From Pseudarthrobacter sp. W1I19 (GTDB lineage: Bacteria; Actinomycetota; Actinomycetes; Actinomycetales; Micrococcaceae): a stretch of 64,000 nt of DNA. Made by a program: the position numbers and the translations under genes. The stretch's first letter is position 1. Every line of letters begins with the position of its first letter. The notes beneath the pieces were generated by a model. That model did no database searches. It was given only the letters and a program-made list of their open reading frames with translations, and was not told where the DNA came from. The stretch lies in NCBI RefSeq assembly GCF_030817835.1, contig NZ_JAUSZR010000001.1, positions 3,968,001-4,032,000 of the forward strand, written 5' to 3'. Shown here piece after piece: positions 1 to 7,939 of this stretch.

Positions 1-928
1 CCCGGGCGAGCGAAGCGCCACCACTTTCCCGCCCGCCGCCACTCCCCAATATGGCGAGGTACCCGCCGGTGACACCGCCGGGACGTCCCGCAAGGAAGCA
101 GCGAAGGAAGAAGCAGCAGATGTAGCCCGTACGGCGAAAGGCTCCGCGCAGAATGTGGCGCAGACGGCGAAGGAAGAAGCCGCCCACGTTGCTTCCGAGG
201 CGAAGTACAGCGCGCAGGATCTGCTGTCACAGGCAAAGACCGGACTGACCAGCCAGGCCGGCACGCAGCAGCAGAAGGCCGCCGAAGGGATCCGGACCAT
301 CTCCAGCCAGCTGCACAGCATGGCCAGCGCCCCCGAGCAGCAGGGCGTGGCCAGTGATCTTATCCGGCAGGCTGCCCAGCGCAGTGAATCGGTGGCTTCC
401 TGGCTTGAGAACAGGCAGCCGGGCGACCTGCTCGGCGAAGTCCAGAAATTCGCCCGCAACCGCCCCGGCACCTTCCTCCTGCTGGCAGCAGGGGCCGGTG
501 TCCTGGCAGGCCGGCTCACCCGCGGCCTGACCGCGGGCGCCACCGGAAGCCAGAGCGGCACCAGCAGCAGGGGACTTTCGGCTCAGTACTCCAGCCCTTA
601 CGGCGACCAGTACAGCAGCACTTACAGCGACCAGTACAGCGAGGGTTACGTCCCGACCGGCGGAACAGTACCACCTCCCCCGGTCCAGCAGCCGGGCCCG
701 GCCACCACGACGACAGGCTACGACGACGTCGCTGCCGGCACCATGTATCCAACGGCTGCGTCCACCGCCAGCCCCCTGGGCAGCCCTGACCTCGTGGAAG
801 AAGAACCGTGGTCCGGCAACCGGACGGCTGAGGACCCCCTGGGCGACCGTACCCTTGCCGATGACCCAATGGCCAGCGACCCCCTGACCCGGGACCGCTC
901 CAGGGACGGCCAGTCTGGTGGACTGTGA
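1..928 (+). CDS. Ala/Gln-rich hypothetical protein, 5' end cut by window
   Basis: The frame is open from base 2, so the gene begins outside the window; about 308 residues are visible. The N-terminal part carries repeated helical Lys/Glu/Ala segments (KEAAKEEAADVARTAK, then AQTAKEEAAHVASEAK), which look like an amphipathic coiled or membrane-binding region. A single hydrophobic stretch (GTFLLLAAGAGVLAGRL) follows. The tail is disordered and rich in Ser, Tyr, Gly and Pro, with DQYSS/DQYSE repeats and an acidic end. The stop overlaps the start of the holin-like gene by one base, so the two are translationally coupled. I do not recognise a named family. Genes of this shape precede holin-like/DUF3618 pairs in actinobacteria and probably act at the membrane; that role is inferred from neighbours. 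Confidence 0.75.
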   Translation, partial: PGERSATTFPPAATPQYGEVPAGDTAGTSRKEAAKEEAADVARTAKGSAQNVAQTAKEEAAHVASEAKYSAQDLLSQAKTGLTSQAGTQQQKAAEGIRTISSQLHSMASAPEQQGVASDLIRQAAQRSESVASWLENRQPGDLLGEVQKFARNRPGTFLLLAAGAGVLAGRLTRGLTAGATGSQSGTSSRGLSAQYSSPYGDQYSSTYSDQYSEGYVPTGGTVPPPPVQQPGPATTTTGYDDVAAGTMYPTAASTASPLGSPDLVEEEPWSGNRTAEDPLGDRTLADDPMASDPLTRDRSRDGQSGGL

Positions 929-1359
929 TGAGTAGCCAGATTCCGGAGATGCCGCCGAGCGAGGCGCATCAGAAGGCGGATAACGCCTCGTTGGGTGAGT
1001 TGCTGGGTGAGGTAACCCGGGACTTGTCCACGCTGATGCGGCAGGAAGTCGAACTGGCCAAGGCCGAGGCCAAGCAGTCGGCCACCAGGGCGGGTAAGGG
1101 CGCCGGGATGCTCGGCGGTGCCGGCGTGGCCGGGCACTTCGTCCTTCTCTTCCTGTCCCTGGCCCTGATGTTCGCCCTGGGCGCCCTGATGCCGCTGGGC
1201 TGGGCCGCTGTGATCGTCGCCGTGATCTGGGGCATCATCGCCGCGGTCCTGGCCTCGATCGGGCGCAAGGAACTAAAGCAGATCAAGGGCCTGCCCCAGA
1301 CAGGCGAAACACTCTCCGAAATTCCCCCAACCCTAAAACCAGGTGAGGTAAACCGATGA
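928..1359 (+). CDS. Phage-holin-like (DUF1469) membrane protein
   Basis: A 143-residue protein with a polar helical N-terminus (LGELLGEVTRDLSTLMRQEVELAKAEAKQ) followed by two adjacent hydrophobic segments (around residues 70-92 and 95-112). This is the layout of the actinobacterial putative holin-X / DUF1469 family. ATG at 928 is chosen because it overlaps the previous stop (TGATG); GTG 925 is possible. The name does not imply a prophage: the gene sits in a cassette with DUF3618 and YihY genes and no phage genes are nearby. The function is unproven; it is probably a small envelope-associated protein working with its neighbours. Confidence 0.85.
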   Translation: MSSQIPEMPPSEAHQKADNASLGELLGEVTRDLSTLMRQEVELAKAEAKQSATRAGKGAGMLGGAGVAGHFVLLFLSLALMFALGALMPLGWAAVIVAVIWGIIAAVLASIGRKELKQIKGLPQTGETLSEIPPTLKPGEVNR

Positions 1360-2018
1360 GCGATAACCCGGACGCAATCCGCCAAGACATTGAAGAAACC
1401 CGCGCCCGCCTGGGCACCAACGTGGACGCGGTCGCGGACAAAGTCACCCCGTCCAACATCGTCCACCGCCAGACCGACAAGGTCAAAGACGCCGTCACCG
1501 GAGTCAAGGAGCGAATCATGGGAGCAGCAGACTCAGCAACATCCTCGGTCCAGGACCGGGTCCACTCCGGCACCGGACAGACCAGCGGCGCCCTCCACAG
1601 CACCGGGGACACCCTGCACGGGGCCAAGGACAACGTCAGCGCCAAACTCAGTGACGCGGGCACCGCGATCTCACACGCACCGGACCAGGTCAAAACCAAA
1701 ACCCAGGGCAACCCCCTGGCCGCGGGCCTGATCGCGTTCGGCGCCGGGATGCTGGTCTCGTCCCTGATCCCGCCCAGCCAGAAGGAACGCGAAGCGGCCC
1801 AGCAGCTCAAAACCGCCGCCGAACCCCTGGCCACCCAGGTCACCGACGCCGCCAAGGACATGGTCCAGGACCTGAAGGAACCGGCCCAGGAAGCGATGGA
1901 GAACGTCAAGGCCACCGCCACCGAGGGCGTCCAGAACGTCAAATCCGAAGGCCAGGGCGCCGTCACCGACGTCAAAGACCGCGCCACCGATGCCAAAACC
2001 AACGTCCAAAACACCTAA
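1356..2018 (+). CDS. DUF3618 domain-containing protein
   Basis: A 220-residue protein. The first ~40 residues (NPDAIRQDIEETRARLGTNVDAVADKVTP) match the DUF3618 signature. The rest is a long amphipathic, Ala/Lys/Asp/Val-rich helical region resembling apolipoprotein or LEA-like repeats, interrupted by one hydrophobic stretch (LAAGLIAFGAGMLVSSLIP, about residues 124-142). The start overlaps the previous stop as ATGA, so it is the third gene of a coupled operon. DUF3618 proteins are usually found with holin-like and YihY-type genes in actinobacteria; a membrane or stress-related role is inferred from this. Confidence 0.85.
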   Translation: MSDNPDAIRQDIEETRARLGTNVDAVADKVTPSNIVHRQTDKVKDAVTGVKERIMGAADSATSSVQDRVHSGTGQTSGALHSTGDTLHGAKDNVSAKLSDAGTAISHAPDQVKTKTQGNPLAAGLIAFGAGMLVSSLIPPSQKEREAAQQLKTAAEPLATQVTDAAKDMVQDLKEPAQEAMENVKATATEGVQNVKSEGQGAVTDVKDRATDAKTNVQNT

Positions 2019-2051
2019 GCACCAACGCGGTACCCAAGGCATGAGCATCAC

Positions 2052-2096
2052 CTGACAGGCCGGCCCCGCAACCCGCGGTGCCGGCCTGTCAGTTTT
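2052..2096 (+). terminator. Rho-independent terminator after DUF3618 gene
   Basis: Perfect 13-bp inverted repeat: CTGACAGGCCGGC at 2052-2064 and its complement at 2080-2092, with a 15-nt loop and then TTTTTG. It lies between the DUF3618 stop and the YihY start, only 26 nt before that ATG, so it should attenuate read-through into the YihY gene. Confidence 0.9.
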
Positions 2097-2122
2097 TGCG
2101 CCCCAAGCGAGAGGACAACCCC

Positions 2123-3307
2123 ATGGCCACTCAGGATTCTTCCGAAACCAGCACAGCCAAAGCAGGCCAGGCTCCGGACCCGAACGACAGCAGAAAGCCG
2201 GACGGCATCCGGGAGTTGGACAAACCGTCCTGGAAATACATTCTCAAGAAGACCCTGCGTGAGTTCACCAAGGACGATTGCCCGGACCTTGCCGCCGCCC
2301 TGACCTACTACGGAGTGTTGTCCCTGTTCCCCGCCATACTGGCACTGGTTTCACTGATCGGGCTTTTTGGGGACCCGCAGAAAACGACAGACGCCCTGCT
2401 CCAGATCGTGCGGGGATTTGTCCCGGCGGAGACAGCCGATACCGTCGGGGGCGTTGTCTCGGATCTCGCCAACGCGCCGGCAGCAGGGTTCACTCTCGTG
2501 ATCGGCCTCGCCACCGCCCTCTGGTCCGCCTCGGGCTACGTCGGTGCCTTTGGCCGGGCCATGAACCGCGTGTACGAAGTGGACGAAGGGCGTCCGTTCG
2601 TCAAGCTGCGCGGCACCATGCTGGCGGTCACACTCCTGGCCATTGTCATCGTCGCTGTCTTGGCTGGCATGTTGGTGCTGAGCGGCCCGGTGGCCGAGGC
2701 AGTGGGCGGGTTGATCGGGCTCAGCGGTGTTTTCCTGACCATCTGGAACATTGCCAAATGGCCCGTGATGGTGGTGCTCATTATCGGGATTATCGCCGTG
2801 CTTTACTACGCCACACCCAACGTCAAGCAGCCTAAGTTCAAATGGATGAGCATGGGTTCAGGCATTGCCCTGTTCGTATTCCTGCTCGCGTCACTTGGCT
2901 TTGGGTTCTACGTGGGCAACTTCGGCAACTACAACAAGACCTACGGCGCCCTGGGCGGCGTGATCGTGATGCTGCTGTGGCTCTGGATCCTGAACATGTC
3001 ATTGCTCTTCGGCGCGGAGTTTGACGCCGAGATGGAACGCGGCCGCCAGCTTCAGGCAGGCATCGAGGCCGAGGAAACCATCCAGCTGCCGCCGCGGGAC
3101 ACCAAGAAGAGCGACAAGCTGCAGAAGCAGGAGGAAGAGGACATCCGCCACGGGCGCGAGCTTCGCGAAAAGTACAGTGCAGCGAACGGCGGGGATGACG
3201 ATTCCGGCGAAAGCGCGGACCGGAGCCAGCGTTCCGGCCAGTCCGCTGAGCGGCACCGCGACAGGGTCCGGGACAAGCTCCGCGAGCGCAGTACCGGTAA
3301 CGAATAA
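2123..3307 (+). CDS. YihY/BrkB family inner-membrane protein
   Basis: A 394-residue polytopic protein. The core (residues about 60-320) has the YihY/BrkB features: DDCPDLAAALTYYGVLSLFPAI at the first membrane region, several further hydrophobic segments, and a conserved C-terminal segment (YGALGGVIVMLLWLWILNMSLLFGAEFDAEMER). The N- and C-terminal ends are charged and disordered (about 70 C-terminal residues rich in Asp, Ser, Arg). ATG 2123 is preferred over an upstream in-frame start at 2078 because the latter lies inside the terminator hairpin. Members were once called ribonuclease BN, now considered wrong; the function is unknown. It follows the holin-like/DUF3618 genes but is separated from them by the terminator. 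Confidence 0.9.
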   Translation: MATQDSSETSTAKAGQAPDPNDSRKPDGIRELDKPSWKYILKKTLREFTKDDCPDLAAALTYYGVLSLFPAILALVSLIGLFGDPQKTTDALLQIVRGFVPAETADTVGGVVSDLANAPAAGFTLVIGLATALWSASGYVGAFGRAMNRVYEVDEGRPFVKLRGTMLAVTLLAIVIVAVLAGMLVLSGPVAEAVGGLIGLSGVFLTIWNIAKWPVMVVLIIGIIAVLYYATPNVKQPKFKWMSMGSGIALFVFLLASLGFGFYVGNFGNYNKTYGALGGVIVMLLWLWILNMSLLFGAEFDAEMERGRQLQAGIEAEETIQLPPRDTKKSDKLQKQEEEDIRHGRELREKYSAANGGDDDSGESADRSQRSGQSAERHRDRVRDKLRERSTGNE

Positions 3308-3662
3308 CCAGCAGGGCGGCCCCGGGGCGGCGGAAAAAGCAGGCACGGCCGGCGCCGCCTCCGGGGGCTAGGCAGGACCTGAAAGTTGGGGGAAAATTGT
3401 TGTGAAGGTCCTGTTCAGGTTTCCCGGGTCAGCAAGGTGGCCCGGGACAAGGCGGGGCCGGCGGTGAGATGGCCTCTTCTGAGACCGAGGCCAGTCCCCC
3501 CAGTCGCCGTCGGCCCCCTCGATCCCGGCAAGCGACGGCGCGACTGGACAAAGTGAACCGCCCTGCAATAGTTTCATGTTTACTCTGCGCGGCCTTACTG
3601 GAGCCGTGCAGGGCCGCTGAAGCAGATACGGCGGCATCACGGTCGACCCCGAATGAGCGAAC
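3308..3662. other. Intergenic region, no gene seen
   Basis: 355 bp between the YihY gene and a small ORF. The first part can fold (CCCCGGGGCGGC near 3320 against GCCGCC...CCGGGG near 3354) but has no T-run. I see no convincing promoter or coding sequence. Confidence 0.5.
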
Positions 3663-3920
3663 ATGCCTGCCACCCATTTTGAACAATTTATTGCTGAAGC
3701 AGTTGTCGCGGACAGGGAGCCCGGACTGGGCCTTCGCCGCGATGAACTCTATGGGCTCTACACCAGCTGGTGCCTGCTCCACAAAGAGCAGCTTCAGGCC
3801 CCGGAGGCCCTGTGGGAGGCACTGCAGGTCCACGGAATTAACCCGGACAGCAACAACCTGTCCATGACAGGCCCCGCCGCAGCAGACTACATCGTGGCCA
3901 GCGCCCCGGACTTGGTCTGA
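3663..3920 (+). CDS. Small hypothetical protein (85 aa)
   Basis: 85 residues, soluble and predicted mostly helical (HFEQFIAEAVVADREPGLGLRRDELYGLYTSWCLLHKEQ). The composition looks like a real protein rather than an antisense shadow, with balanced charged and aromatic residues. The layout, with an aromatic YGLYTSWC helix and a following QAPEALWEALQVHGI helix, resembles a small winged-helix or primase-C-terminal-like domain, but this is only an impression. There is no strong Shine-Dalgarno before the ATG. No family is assigned. Confidence 0.6.
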   Translation: MPATHFEQFIAEAVVADREPGLGLRRDELYGLYTSWCLLHKEQLQAPEALWEALQVHGINPDSNNLSMTGPAAADYIVASAPDLV

Positions 3921-3959
3921 GTTCCTGTCCAAGGCCTGTTGAAGCTGCTCTTGGCTGGT

Positions 3960-3965
3960 TAGCAT
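3960..3965 (+). promoter_or_regulatory. Possible -10 element for csbD-like gene
   Basis: TAGCAT about 57 nt before the CsbD start, in the context GGTTAGCATGG. It is a plausible -10; the -35 is unclear. Confidence 0.35.
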
Positions 3966-4022
3966 GGAGATCATGGCCGGTGAATTACCGTCTGCCGGCC
4001 ACCAGCCGAAGGGAGAATCACC

Positions 4023-4199
4023 ATGGGTTTGGATGACAAGATTGACAATGCCGCGGAAAAGATGGGCGGCAAAGCCAAGGAGGGTGCAGGCGCGGCCACG
4101 GACGACGAAAGCCTGCGCACTGAAGGCAAGATGGACCAGTCCAAGGCTGACCTGAAGCAGGCCGGCGAAAAAATCAAGGATGCTTTCAAGAAGGATTAG
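4023..4199 (+). CDS. CsbD family stress protein
   Basis: A 58-residue, highly charged, Lys/Asp/Ala-rich protein beginning MGLDDKIDNAAEKMGGKAKE and ending in an IKDAFKKD motif, the typical size and pattern of the CsbD family. CsbD proteins are general-stress proteins (in Bacillus, SigB-controlled) of unknown molecular function. A GGGAGA ribosome-binding site lies just upstream. It is followed by a strong terminator and is convergent with dps, so two starvation/stress genes meet tail to tail. Confidence 0.9.
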   Translation: MGLDDKIDNAAEKMGGKAKEGAGAATDDESLRTEGKMDQSKADLKQAGEKIKDAFKKD

Positions 4200-4226
4200 G
4201 TCCGACGAAGCCATAGCCGACTGAAA

Positions 4227-4258
4227 GGGCTGCTGCGCATTGCGCAGCAGCCCTTTTT
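4227..4258 (+). terminator. Rho-independent terminator after csbD-like gene
   Basis: 12-bp perfect stem GGGCTGCTGCGC (4227-4238) with GCGCAGCAGCCC (4242-4253), a 3-nt loop, then TTTTT. It stops the CsbD transcript. The other orientation has only a short T-run, so it is a weaker terminator for dps. Confidence 0.92.
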
Positions 4259-4302
4259 CGTTCCTCCGGCTCCGGTCCCCGGCCAGCTTCCCAGGAAAGC
4301 GG

Positions 4303-4779
4303 CTAGGCAGGCTCGGTGACGGGTGCCGTGGCGGCCATGGTTTCGGCATTGACCATCCAGGCCAACTGCTCCAGGCGCTCGATGACGGCATGGAGCAGGT
4401 CAGCACTGGTGGGGTCTTCCTCATCAACCTCGTCGTGGACGTCCCTCATGGTCTGCACAGTACGTTCGAGGCGGGCGGTAACAAGTTTGACGGTGTCCTT
4501 GGTAGTCACCAGCCCTTGCGGAAACTCCTCGAGGCGGCCGCCGGAGGAGACGGTGCTGCTGCGGCCGTCCGGCAGGGCGTGCAGTGCCCGCATCCTCTCC
4601 GCCGCCTGGTCGGCGAAGAGCCTGGCGGCGGCAATGATCTCGTCCAGCTGCAGGTGTAGGTCGCGGAAATTGGTGCCCACCAGGTTCCAGTGGGCCTGTT
4701 TCCCCTGCAGGTGCAACTCAATGAGGTCAGTGAGCACCATTTGCAGGTTACTGGCAAGGGTGGGCGACGCTTTCATCAT
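4303..4779 (-). CDS. dps: Dps-family DNA-protecting ferritin-like protein
   Basis: A 158-residue protein matching Dps length and fold pattern. It has the ferroxidase-type signature helix QGKQAHWNLVG (His30, Trp31) followed by DLHLQLDEII (residues 40-49) and a second ligand helix FADQAAERM. Dps forms dodecamers that oxidise and store Fe(II) and bind DNA in starvation and peroxide stress. The gene starts MMKAS; a GGAGG site just upstream fits either ATG (4779 or 4776). Its promoter carries the TAAG-N4-CTTA palindrome. It is convergent with the CsbD gene. Confidence 0.93.
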   Translation of the reverse strand: MMKASPTLASNLQMVLTDLIELHLQGKQAHWNLVGTNFRDLHLQLDEIIAAARLFADQAAERMRALHALPDGRSSTVSSGGRLEEFPQGLVTTKDTVKLVTARLERTVQTMRDVHDEVDEEDPTSADLLHAVIERLEQLAWMVNAETMAATAPVTEPA

Positions 4780-4826
4780 TTACCTCCACTGCGGCTGAGT
4801 ATCCGGCTGGGACCAACCGGACAATT

Positions 4827-4842
4827 ACTATAAGCATACTTA
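4827..4842 (-). promoter_or_regulatory. dps promoter: palindrome fused to -10
   Basis: Read on the minus strand: TAAGTATGCTTA (4842-4831), whose last two bases begin a -10 hexamer TATAGT (4832-4827). It lies ~50 nt before the dps start. The same arrangement recurs upstream of the EcsC gene, and similar sequences precede the genes at 20631 and 41589. Confidence 0.6.
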
Positions 4843-4886
4843 GCAGTTTGATGGAGGCAGGGACCCTGAGGAGCAGGCCAGCTGCG

Positions 4887-5564
4887 CTACCTGATCCGGG
4901 CCAGTGCGAATCCATCCCAGCCTTTGGAGCCCACAGTCTGAATGACGGTGGCGTCCAGCCGGGGATGTTCGCCCAGCAGCTTCAAAGCATCAACGATTCC
5001 CGGCGCGTTAACAGGGTCCATGTCCGGGTTCAGCACCGCACCTTCCCAAATGGTGTTATCCAGGACCACAGTGGTCCCGGGGCGGCCTAGCCGGACCGCC
5101 CAGTCCAGGTAGCGGCTGTTGTTCTCTTTGTCGGCGTCGATGAAGATGAAGTCGAAGGGTTCGCGGTCCTCCTCTGCCAAGGCCGCGAGAGTGTCCAGGG
5201 CAGGTCCCAGCCGGATCTCCACCTTCTGTCCCAGTCCGGCGAAGTCAATATTCGCCCACGCGACTTCCGCGTGCTTGGGGAGGAATTCGCACGTCACCAG
5301 CGTGCCGTCGTCGGGCAGGCCCTGCCCCATCCAAATGGTACTGAAGCCCGCCAGCGTGCCAATCTCCAGGACCCGCCGGGCCCCGGACAGCTGGACCAAA
5401 AGCTTGAGCAGCTTGCCTGCATTGGGCGCCACCTCGATGGGCGGTATACCGGCATCAGCTGCGGATTGCACTGCCCGGAGCAGGGCGGGATCGGGATGTA
5501 CCACCACGTCGGACAAGAACTTTTCGGTGGCGGTCCACTCCGGCCGGGGCTTGTGCTCAAACAT
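4887..5564 (-). CDS. Class I SAM-dependent O-methyltransferase (family 3)
   Basis: 225 residues with the order expected for the caffeoyl-CoA/catechol-type O-methyltransferase family: N-terminal helices, SAM motif I LEIGTLAGFSTIWMG, a motif around VTCEFLPKHAEVA, the metal-binding/catalytic segment DFIFIDADKENN, and VVLDNTIWEGAV. These enzymes methylate a hydroxyl on small aromatic acceptors with a divalent cation; the acceptor here is unknown. ATG 5564 is preferred over GTG 5570 because a CAGACT -10-like hexamer sits exactly 6 nt before it, matching other leaderless genes in this window. No Shine-Dalgarno is present. Confidence 0.85.
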   Translation of the reverse strand: MFEHKPRPEWTATEKFLSDVVVHPDPALLRAVQSAADAGIPPIEVAPNAGKLLKLLVQLSGARRVLEIGTLAGFSTIWMGQGLPDDGTLVTCEFLPKHAEVAWANIDFAGLGQKVEIRLGPALDTLAALAEEDREPFDFIFIDADKENNSRYLDWAVRLGRPGTTVVLDNTIWEGAVLNPDMDPVNAPGIVDALKLLGEHPRLDATVIQTVGSKGWDGFALARIR

Positions 5565-5570
5565 GGGCAC

Positions 5571-5576
5571 AGTCTG
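5571..5576 (-). promoter_or_regulatory. -10-like element, leaderless start of O-methyltransferase
   Basis: CAGACT on the minus strand, 6 nt before ATG 5564. The spacing equals that at seven other genes here. Confidence 0.4.
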
Positions 5577-5663
5577 GCACGGGGCTCCGGCGCGGGTCCA
5601 GACAATTTACGCATCCCGAAAGGTGCTGACCCAGCAGGCAGCCGGCCCTTCGGGTGCACCGCC

Positions 5664-5990
5664 TCAGGAGGGGCCGTCCGCCAATGCTGCTTCCAGCCGG
5701 TCCACCTTGGCCGTCAACTCGCCGGAGTATCCAGGCCTGATGTCCGCCTTGATGACCAGGGAAACGCGGCTGCCGTAGCGGCCCACGGCCTCCGTTGCAC
5801 GCTTCACGACATCGAAAACTTCATCCCATTCACCCTCGATGGTGGTGAACATTGAATCGGTTGTATTGGGGAGCCCTGACTCCCTGACGATTTTCACAGC
5901 GGCGGCGACGGCGTCGTGAACGGAGGCGTCCGCGGGCCGGGAGCCTTCAGCGGGGGTACCGGAGGGGGCAACAGAAAAGGCAAGCAGCAT
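5664..5990 (-). CDS. MTH1187-family thiamine-binding protein
   Basis: 108 residues with the MTH1187/YkoF-like signature: MLLAFSVAPSG at the N-terminus, VHDAVAAAVKIVRESGLPNTTDSMFTTIEGEWDEV in the middle, and RVSLVIKADIRPGYSGELTAKVDRLEAAL at the end. Family members are small ferredoxin-fold proteins that bind thiamine or hydroxymethylpyrimidine. The gene is divergent from the TetR regulator and precedes the O-methyltransferase on the same strand. Confidence 0.85.
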   Translation of the reverse strand: MLLAFSVAPSGTPAEGSRPADASVHDAVAAAVKIVRESGLPNTTDSMFTTIEGEWDEVFDVVKRATEAVGRYGSRVSLVIKADIRPGYSGELTAKVDRLEAALADGPS

Positions 5991-6099
5991 AGGGCCAGTG
6001 TGCCATGGCAGGGGCGCAGGGCGCAGGCGGGGTACGCCGCTGCCGCCGTCACAAAACCCCCTACCCCCCGGTAACGGTGAACGGCAGGACCTCCATTGC

Positions 6100-6105
6100 T
6101 AACCT
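6100..6105 (+). promoter_or_regulatory. -10-like element, leaderless start of TetR gene
   Basis: TAACCT, 6 nt before the ATG at 6112; no Shine-Dalgarno. Confidence 0.45.
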
Positions 6106-6111
6106 TTTGGC

Positions 6112-6741
6112 ATGAGCCTCGCAGTCGCCCGCAAGCCACTCCGCGCCGACGCAGCGCGGAACGTGGACAAGATCATTACGGCGGCGCGCCAATGCTTCCG
6201 CGAATTCGGTCCGGAAGTACCGCTGCAGACCATCGCAGCAACTGCAGGCGTGGGGCCGGCCACCTTGTTCCGGAACTTTTCCGACAAGGAGGAACTGGTC
6301 CTTGCAGCGCTTAACCGGCAGCTCCGGCTCACGGTAGATCCGGTGGTGGACGGCGCCCTGGCCGATATCGACGCCGCCGCGGGGCTGCTGCGGGTCATGG
6401 AAGCCCTGATGGGCGCCGCCAGCGACGACGCCAACCTCCTCGGGGCTGTTGCCGGCCGCCGGGAACTGCTCACCGGCATCACAGGATCATTGATGGAATC
6501 GATCAGCGTGCTGCTGGTCCGCGGGCAGGGCCAGGGAAGCCTGCGTGAGGACATCTCCATGACGGACATGTTCCGGCTGCTGGCTATGCTCATTGGGGTG
6601 GTGGACACAATGGAACCGGGATCAGATGCGTGGCGCAGGCCACTGGCCCTGGTGGAGGACGCCATCAGGACAGTGCGGCCCAGCCGGCCGCTTCCTGTGC
6701 ATGTGCCGGTGCCGGCCGCTCCCCTGACGCCGCTCCCCTGA
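6112..6741 (+). CDS. TetR/AcrR family transcriptional regulator
   Basis: 209 residues. The N-terminal ~60 residues form the TetR DNA-binding domain (RNVDKIITAARQCFREFGPEVPLQTIAATAGVGPATLFRNFSDKEELV). The C-terminal ligand domain is helical and ends with a Pro-rich tail (VHVPVPAAPLTPLP). The gene is leaderless by its -10 spacing. Its target is unknown; it is divergent from the thiamine-binding/O-methyltransferase pair, which is a candidate target. Confidence 0.9.
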   Translation: MSLAVARKPLRADAARNVDKIITAARQCFREFGPEVPLQTIAATAGVGPATLFRNFSDKEELVLAALNRQLRLTVDPVVDGALADIDAAAGLLRVMEALMGAASDDANLLGAVAGRRELLTGITGSLMESISVLLVRGQGQGSLREDISMTDMFRLLAMLIGVVDTMEPGSDAWRRPLALVEDAIRTVRPSRPLPVHVPVPAAPLTPLP

Positions 6742-6943
6742 CAGGCCTAAAGCGGGACACTACCTTCTGCAAGGCTGTCCGGAAATGGCTCCGGACACCC
6801 GGTGACAACCGTGGGGGTCTCCCCATTGTGGGCGTTCAGCAGGTGCAATACACTTCAAGTGGGTTACGCAGCCAGCCTCTCTGAACTTTCCGGATGGAGC
6901 CCTCCATGCCCCAGTTCCTGCACCTCCGGCCCATGGCCGCACC

Positions 6944-7204
6944 ATGATGAACAGCTCCAGGCTTCTGCACTACATCAACGATCCGCGAGGTCCAGAGGAA
7001 GTTCTTCCCACCTTGTCGGGTGAGGAACTCGCGAAACTGTTGGATGCCCTTTTCCAAAACCTTGATACTCCCGAACCGGAGTACGGCGCGCAGGCCTGGT
7101 ATGAGATGGCAGTTGAAGAAAGCTTGCGACGGTCCACGTCGGCCGGTTCACATGCAAGGGAAAACGCTGCTGCAAGCGAAAGTGCCGCGCACGGAGTGGC
7201 ATAA
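6944..7204 (+). CDS. Small hypothetical protein (86 aa)
   Basis: 86 residues beginning MMNSSRLLHYINDPRG, with a plausible helical core (VLPTLSGEELAKLLDALFQNL) and a disordered Ala/Ser-rich end. No domain is recognised and no clear ribosome-binding site is seen. It is kept because the composition is protein-like and no other gene occupies this stretch. Confidence 0.45.
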   Translation: MMNSSRLLHYINDPRGPEEVLPTLSGEELAKLLDALFQNLDTPEPEYGAQAWYEMAVEESLRRSTSAGSHARENAAASESAAHGVA

Positions 7205-7261
7205 CTGACTGCTGCCGCCGGGGTTGACCAGGCTGGCCTGCCTGCCACCGCCTCCGCCAAT

Positions 7262-7522
7262 CTAGCCGCCGTTCGCCGCTGCCCTCGCCCGCAGTTCCTC
7301 GCCCACCATGGCCTGCAGCGCCATGACCTGGGACGCCGGATGACAATCCATCCCCCCTTTCAGGCTTTCTGACAGGGCTTCCAAATCTTCGGCAGGGACA
7401 TCGGACAAGCCGGAGAATCGCCTAAAGAATCGTTTGGCGGGCAGCCCTGCCCGGCGTCGCGAATTCTTGTGGAAGTGGGAGCGTCCGGATTTGTCCCCGG
7501 TCGCGTGCAGTTGATTTTCCAT
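7262..7522 (-). CDS. Small hypothetical protein (86 aa)
   Basis: 86 residues: a basic N-terminus (GRSHFHKNSRRRAGLPAKRFFRRF) and a helical C-terminal half (VPAEDLEALSESLKGG, ASQVMALQAMVGEELRARAA). A TATGAA hexamer lies 8 nt before the ATG, which would make it leaderless. No family is recognised; it could be a basic nucleic-acid or membrane-associated peptide. Confidence 0.45.
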   Translation of the reverse strand: MENQLHATGDKSGRSHFHKNSRRRAGLPAKRFFRRFSGLSDVPAEDLEALSESLKGGMDCHPASQVMALQAMVGEELRARAAANGG

Positions 7523-7627
7523 CGTCGCCGTTCATACGAACCATTCGTGGCCAACTGCTTAGCCATTTTCATACTACAACTCGCCGCTCCCCGCGGCAGT
7601 GATTGGCGTCACGCCGCCAGAGGTTGC

Positions 7628-7939
7628 TCAATTCCAGCCCAGCATCCTCAACACGGCCGCAGTTCCGGCGCCCAACACCACCACCAGCAGGAAGGGCGCC
7701 CGCAGCGCCAGTGCGATCGCCGCAGCCGCGAGCGCGCCCAGGCGTGCGTCCGCCGCCAGCGACTGCCCGGAAGCCACGGTGTTCACAACAGTGAGGGACG
7801 CCAGCAGACCGATGGTCATGGTTCCGGCAACCCTCGACATCCGGGGGTCCTTGAGGAGCTTGGCCGGGACAAAGTAACCCATGAGCTTCCACGCGTAGGC
7901 CAGGGCGCACGCGATGAGCAGCCAGATCCAGAGGCTCAT
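7628..7939 (-). CDS. azlD: AzlD branched-chain amino acid exporter small subunit
   Basis: 103 residues with three to four hydrophobic segments and the AzlD pattern (SLWIWLLIACALAYAWKLMGYFVP). AzlD works with AzlC (E. coli YgaZH equivalent) to export branched-chain amino acids and related compounds. The start overlaps the azlC stop as ATGA, so the two subunits are co-translated. Confidence 0.9.
   Translation of the reverse strand: MSLWIWLLIACALAYAWKLMGYFVPAKLLKDPRMSRVAGTMTIGLLASLTVVNTVASGQSLAADARLGALAAAAIALALRAPFLLVVVLGAGTAAVLRMLGWN

Noticed and set aside
928..1359. Prophage remnant suggested by the holin-like gene
   Set aside because: DUF1469 holin-like proteins are ordinary chromosomal genes in actinobacteria, and no endolysin, integrase, capsid or att-like repeat is nearby.
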